9,213 nt of DNA from Helicobacter sp. (GTDB taxonomy: Bacteria > Campylobacterota > Campylobacteria > Campylobacterales > Helicobacteraceae), in NCBI RefSeq assembly GCF_014799995.1, contig NZ_JAAVGY010000022.1, positions 1-9,213 on the forward strand, given 5' to 3'. Shown here one piece after another: positions 7,667-9,213 of the stretch. The notes beneath the pieces are model-generated. The model did not search any database. It was not told the origin of the DNA and was given only the letters and a program-made list of their open reading frames with translations. Every line of letters starts with the position of its first letter. Position 1 is the first letter of the stretch. The position numbers and the translations under genes were made by a program.

Positions 7667-8631
7667 TGTTTAATGCCGCCTTTCGCACGCTTTTTCTAAG
7701 CACTCCCGTGAGGCTTAGTTTGCTTGATAGGCATTTGTGCATTGCCCAAAAAGACAAAGAAAGCGTAAAGATTCCACTTTCTGATATTCTTTGTATTATT
7801 TTAGAATCTCCACAAATCACGCTTACAAATGCACTGCTTAATGCGTTAGCGCAATATAAAATCGTTTGTTACACTTGTGATAGCTCGCATTTGCCTAGTG
7901 GTGTGTTTATGCCATTTTTGGGACACTTTAAGAGTTTAAGTATTTTGCAAAATCAAATCAAACTCAAAAAACAAACCAAAGCAGTGCTTTGGCAGCAAAT
8001 GGTTAAAGCGAAAATAAGCAATCAAGCGGCTTTGTTGCAAATGTGTAGCAAAGCAGAATGGTATCAATTAGAATCTTTAGCAAAGTCTGTCAATCTAGGA
8101 GATAGCACAAATAACGAAGCCAAAGCGGCTGCAATCTATTTCAAGGCACTTTTTGGTGTGGGCTTTAGTCGCAAAATCCAAATTTTTGAAGAGGAAAAAA
8201 TTGGAACGATAAATGCTGCACTCAATTATGGTTACGCGATTGTGCGAGGAATTATTGTAAGAAGTCTTTGTGCAAGTGGGCTTAATCCAGCACTTGGAAT
8301 CAATCACAAAAATCAATTCAATGCGTTCAATCTCGCTGATGATATGATAGAACCTTATCGGATTTTTGTCGATTCCCTTGTAATGCGAATGTGCGAGAAT
8401 GGAGAGTTACAAGAATCCCTAAGCCTAGAAAATCGCGTCCAGTTGGTAGAAATCTTAAATGTGTCAGTGATGATAGAAAAGAAACTCTATCCGCTTAGTC
8501 GGGCAGTTATAGTGAGTGTGCAAAGTTTGGTGCGTTGCCTTGAGGTGGAGAATCTCAAGCTCAAAACACCTCTCTTTTGCGAGGAGAAATCCAATGGAAG
8601 AGAAATTTATGAGGGTGTTAGTAATGTTTGA
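7666..8631 (+). CDS. cas1: CRISPR-associated endonuclease Cas1, type II
   Basis: Cas1 (321 aa) is the integrase that, with Cas2, inserts new spacers into the array. The N-terminal beta-rich domain (about 1-90) leads into the helical catalytic domain. The conserved metal-binding residues are visible: Glu151 in NEAKAAAIYF, His214 in NPALGINHKNQFNAF, and the Asp225-Asp226 pair in NLADDMIEPYR. The start ATG at 7666 shares its A with the cas9 stop (TAATG), so translation is probably coupled to cas9. Its last 38 bases overlap the cas2 start in another frame. The downstream cas2 and absence of csn2 or cas4 fit subtype II-C. No residue needed for catalysis appears missing. Confidence 0.96.
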   Translation: MFNAAFRTLFLSTPVRLSLLDRHLCIAQKDKESVKIPLSDILCIILESPQITLTNALLNALAQYKIVCYTCDSSHLPSGVFMPFLGHFKSLSILQNQIKLKKQTKAVLWQQMVKAKISNQAALLQMCSKAEWYQLESLAKSVNLGDSTNNEAKAAAIYFKALFGVGFSRKIQIFEEEKIGTINAALNYGYAIVRGIIVRSLCASGLNPALGINHKNQFNAFNLADDMIEPYRIFVDSLVMRMCENGELQESLSLENRVQLVEILNVSVMIEKKLYPLSRAVIVSVQSLVRCLEVENLKLKTPLFCEEKSNGREIYEGVSNV

Positions 8632-8917
8632 TATGCCAACTTTTACTAAAGAGGACAGGAAGAATTGCACGAAATTCCGCAAGTCTCTTATTAAAGATGG
8701 CTTTATGATGCTGCAATATAGTGTTTATATGAGGATTTGCAAGGGTATAGCAAGTGCCAATAATTATTTGGATAAGGTAGGTTTGATTGTTCCGCCAAAA
8801 GGGCATATTAGGGCATTAGTTCTTACTGAAAAGCAATTTGACAATATGCGATTATTACTTGGAAAAAGAAGTGAAAATGAAAAGGCAAACAAACCTAGAC
8901 AACTTACGCTTTTTTAG
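8594..8917 (+). CDS. cas2: CRISPR-associated protein Cas2
   Basis: Cas2 (107 aa) is the dimeric partner that holds two Cas1 dimers in the spacer-integration complex. The first beta strand reads MRVLVMFDMP (residues 6-15), with the conserved Asp13, followed by a ferredoxin-like pattern including FRKSLIKDGFMMLQYSVYMR and the final strand HIRALVLTEKQFD. The start at 8594 is supported by a strong GAGGAG at 8581-8586, and gives an N-terminus MEEKFMRVL similar to Campylobacter Cas2 as I recall. A longer reading from 8516 adds 26 residues inside cas1 that look unrelated; a shorter one from 8609 would begin at Met6. The 38-base overlap with cas1 suggests coupled translation. It is the last gene of the operon and converges on the tracrRNA gene. 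Confidence 0.95.
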   Translation: MEEKFMRVLVMFDMPTFTKEDRKNCTKFRKSLIKDGFMMLQYSVYMRICKGIASANNYLDKVGLIVPPKGHIRALVLTEKQFDNMRLLLGKRSENEKANKPRQLTLF

Positions 8918-8918
8918 A

Positions 8919-8939
8919 CTATTAAAAGTATATTAATAG
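8919..8939. terminator. Perfect 7-bp dyad after cas2
   Basis: CTATTAA (8919-8925) and TTAATAG (8933-8939) form a perfect inverted repeat with a 7-base loop, two bases after the cas2 stop. No T run follows on either strand, so it is at best a weak end signal for the cas operon or for minus-strand transcription past the tracrRNA. Confidence 0.25.
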
Positions 8940-8960
8940 ATTTCAAAAGATTTGAGAATT

Positions 8961-9043
8961 AAAAAGATATAGATTCGGTTTTAAGGGATTGTAACCCTGC
9001 GGAGACCGAAAACTCCTTATTTTAGCCGCTTTTTAAATTCTTT
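8961..9043 (-). ncRNA. tracrRNA (trans-activating CRISPR RNA)
   Basis: Read on the minus strand, the RNA begins with an anti-repeat (9043-9019) that pairs with the CRISPR repeat over 24 bases with one mismatch (repeat C opposite A, + strand position 9032). Next come hairpin 1, GGAG-UUUUCGGU-CUCC (9016-9001), hairpin 2, AGGG-UUACAAU-CCCU (8998-8984), and a tail AAAACCGAA. The hairpin 1 loop UUCGGU (9010-9005) is complementary to ACCGAA in the tail (8979-8974), allowing a pseudoknot. A run of five U (8965-8961) is the likely end. The order matches the C. jejuni tracrRNA as I recall it, with compensatory changes in the duplex and the pseudoknot. It guides crRNA maturation and forms the Cas9 scaffold. 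Ends are predicted: the start comes from the -10 spacing, giving about 83 bases. Confidence 0.93.
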
Positions 9044-9050
9044 GGTAGGA

Positions 9051-9056
9051 ATTATA
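9051..9056 (-). promoter_or_regulatory. tracrRNA promoter -10
   Basis: The minus strand reads GATATAATTCC, with a perfect TATAAT at 9056-9051 followed by seven bases and then the predicted start at 9043, exactly where the anti-repeat begins. There is no clear -35; A/T-rich DNA and a 10-bp inverted repeat (9066-9090) lie directly upstream. Confidence 0.8.
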
Positions 9057-9065
9057 TCTTTCTTT

Positions 9066-9090
9066 ATCTTAAAATCACTTATTTTAAGAT
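9066..9090. repeat. Perfect 10-bp inverted repeat upstream of the tracrRNA promoter
   Basis: ATCTTAAAAT (9066-9075) and ATTTTAAGAT (9081-9090) are exact reverse complements around a 5-base centre. The element spans about -23 to -47 relative to the predicted tracrRNA start. It could be an operator over the -35 region, or a hairpin in RNA reading through from the array. It has no T tract on either side suitable for a standard terminator. Confidence 0.7.
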
Positions 9091-9092
9091 AT

Positions 9093-9117
9093 TTTGGAAC
9101 TTTTAAAATTCCCAAAC
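9093..9117. repeat. Imperfect inverted repeat between array and tracrRNA
   Basis: TTTGGAA near 9093-9099 and TTCCCAAA near 9110-9117 are complementary with one bulged base, around the self-complementary centre TTTTAAAA. With the adjacent 10-bp inverted repeat it forms two hairpins in tandem in any minus-strand transcript leaving the array. It may slow or end array transcription, but there is no U-run. Confidence 0.4.
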
Positions 9118-9147
9118 CCTTTTATATACGATGTTCTAGTAAAGTAT

Positions 9148-9156
9148 ATTTTACCA
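9148..9156 (-). promoter_or_regulatory. Extended -10 promoter inside the CRISPR repeat
   Basis: The minus strand reads TGGTAAAAT at 9156-9148: a TG, one base, then a -10-like TAAAAT. In Neisseria and related II-C systems such repeat-borne promoters start each crRNA inside the adjoining spacer. In this last repeat there is no further spacer, so any transcript would start near 9141 and run into the tracrRNA gene. Confidence 0.55.
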
Positions 9157-9183
9157 TAAAAGAATTTAAGAAGCGGCTAAAAC

Positions 9184-9213
9184 TTAATTCCAGTATTTAG
9201 AAAATTTGCTGAC
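9184..9213 (-). other. CRISPR spacer (most distal, oldest end if leader is to the right)
   Basis: Thirty bases follow the repeat up to the window end. In crRNA direction it begins GTCAGCAAATTT. Its target cannot be told from sequence alone, and I saw no copy of it elsewhere in the window. Its closing repeat is beyond the edge, so the exact length is inferred from the window boundary. Confidence 0.7.

Larger units (their letters stand above)
9148..9213 (-). CRISPR. CRISPR array, terminal repeat and one spacer (array cut by window end)
   Basis: A 36-base unit at 9148-9183, read on the minus strand, begins GTTTTAGCCGCTTCTTAAAT and ends TTTTATGGTAAAAT. It closely matches the C. jejuni type II-C repeat as I remember it, and pairs with the anti-repeat of the nearby tracrRNA. 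The remaining 30 bases (9184-9213) have the length of a type II-C spacer and run exactly to the window edge. The minus-strand reading is set by the anti-repeat, so transcription runs right to left and this is the distal (last) repeat. Its end contains TGGTAAAAT, an extended -10, as in type II-C arrays where each repeat carries a crRNA promoter. Only one repeat is visible, so identification rests on the tracrRNA match and the family resemblance rather than on repetition. Confidence 0.9.

Noticed and set aside
8516..8593. N-terminal extension of Cas2 by 26 residues
   Set aside because: This stretch is the cas1 coding region in another frame, and a strong GAGGAG precedes the internal ATG at 8594.
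8918..9147. Possible small protein gene (csn2, cas4 or anti-CRISPR) after cas2
   Set aside because: No open frame of useful length with a ribosome site is present; the interval is explained by the tracrRNA, its promoter and inverted repeats.
9124..9149. 6-bp inverted repeat ATATAC/GTATAT with a 14-base loop next to the array
   Set aside because: Short, AT-rich and widely spaced; expected by chance in this composition.

Overview
The window looks like chromosomal DNA from a Campylobacterota species, most likely a Helicobacter. It is AT-rich. Promoters have a clear TATAAT-type -10 with T-rich upstream DNA and no obvious -35. The Cas9, Cas1, Cas2, tracrRNA and CRISPR repeat all closely resemble those I remember from Campylobacter jejuni. 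The species cannot be fixed from this window.

Positions 1-2368 hold a tightly packed housekeeping gene string on the + strand: the C-terminal part of a large TPR (alpha-solenoid) protein cut by the window start, xseB (exonuclease VII small subunit), and a nitrilase-superfamily protein. The genes overlap by 1 and 4 bases. The nitrilase-like protein keeps the Glu and Lys of the catalytic triad but has Gly where the Cys should be. A short promoter-bearing gap (2369-2517) precedes rpoD, the primary sigma factor (2518-4371), which carries a very acidic insert.

Only 73 bases after rpoD begins a complete type II-C CRISPR-Cas locus. cas9 (4445-7666, 1073 aa, all RuvC and HNH catalytic residues present), cas1 (7666-8631) and cas2 (8594-8917) overlap and read on the + strand. 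No csn2 or cas4 follows. Beyond cas2, on the opposite strand, lies a tracrRNA gene (about 8961-9043) with a perfect TATAAT -10, an anti-repeat matching the CRISPR repeat at 23 of 24 positions, two hairpins, and a possible pseudoknot. The array enters at the right edge: one 36-base repeat (9148-9183) and one 30-base spacer (9184-9213) are visible, in the same direction as the tracrRNA.

By family knowledge, Cas1-Cas2 acquire spacers, the array gives crRNAs from promoters built into the repeats, the tracrRNA pairs with the repeat part of each crRNA, and Cas9 uses the duplex to cut DNA. The system itself is a known type. The less ordinary points are the layout that places the last spacer-repeat directly upstream of the tracrRNA on the same strand (read-through would give a natural single-guide RNA), the co-varying tracrRNA pairings, extra segments in Cas9, a 76% GC patch in the bridge-helix codons, and the nitrilase homologue lacking its nucleophile.
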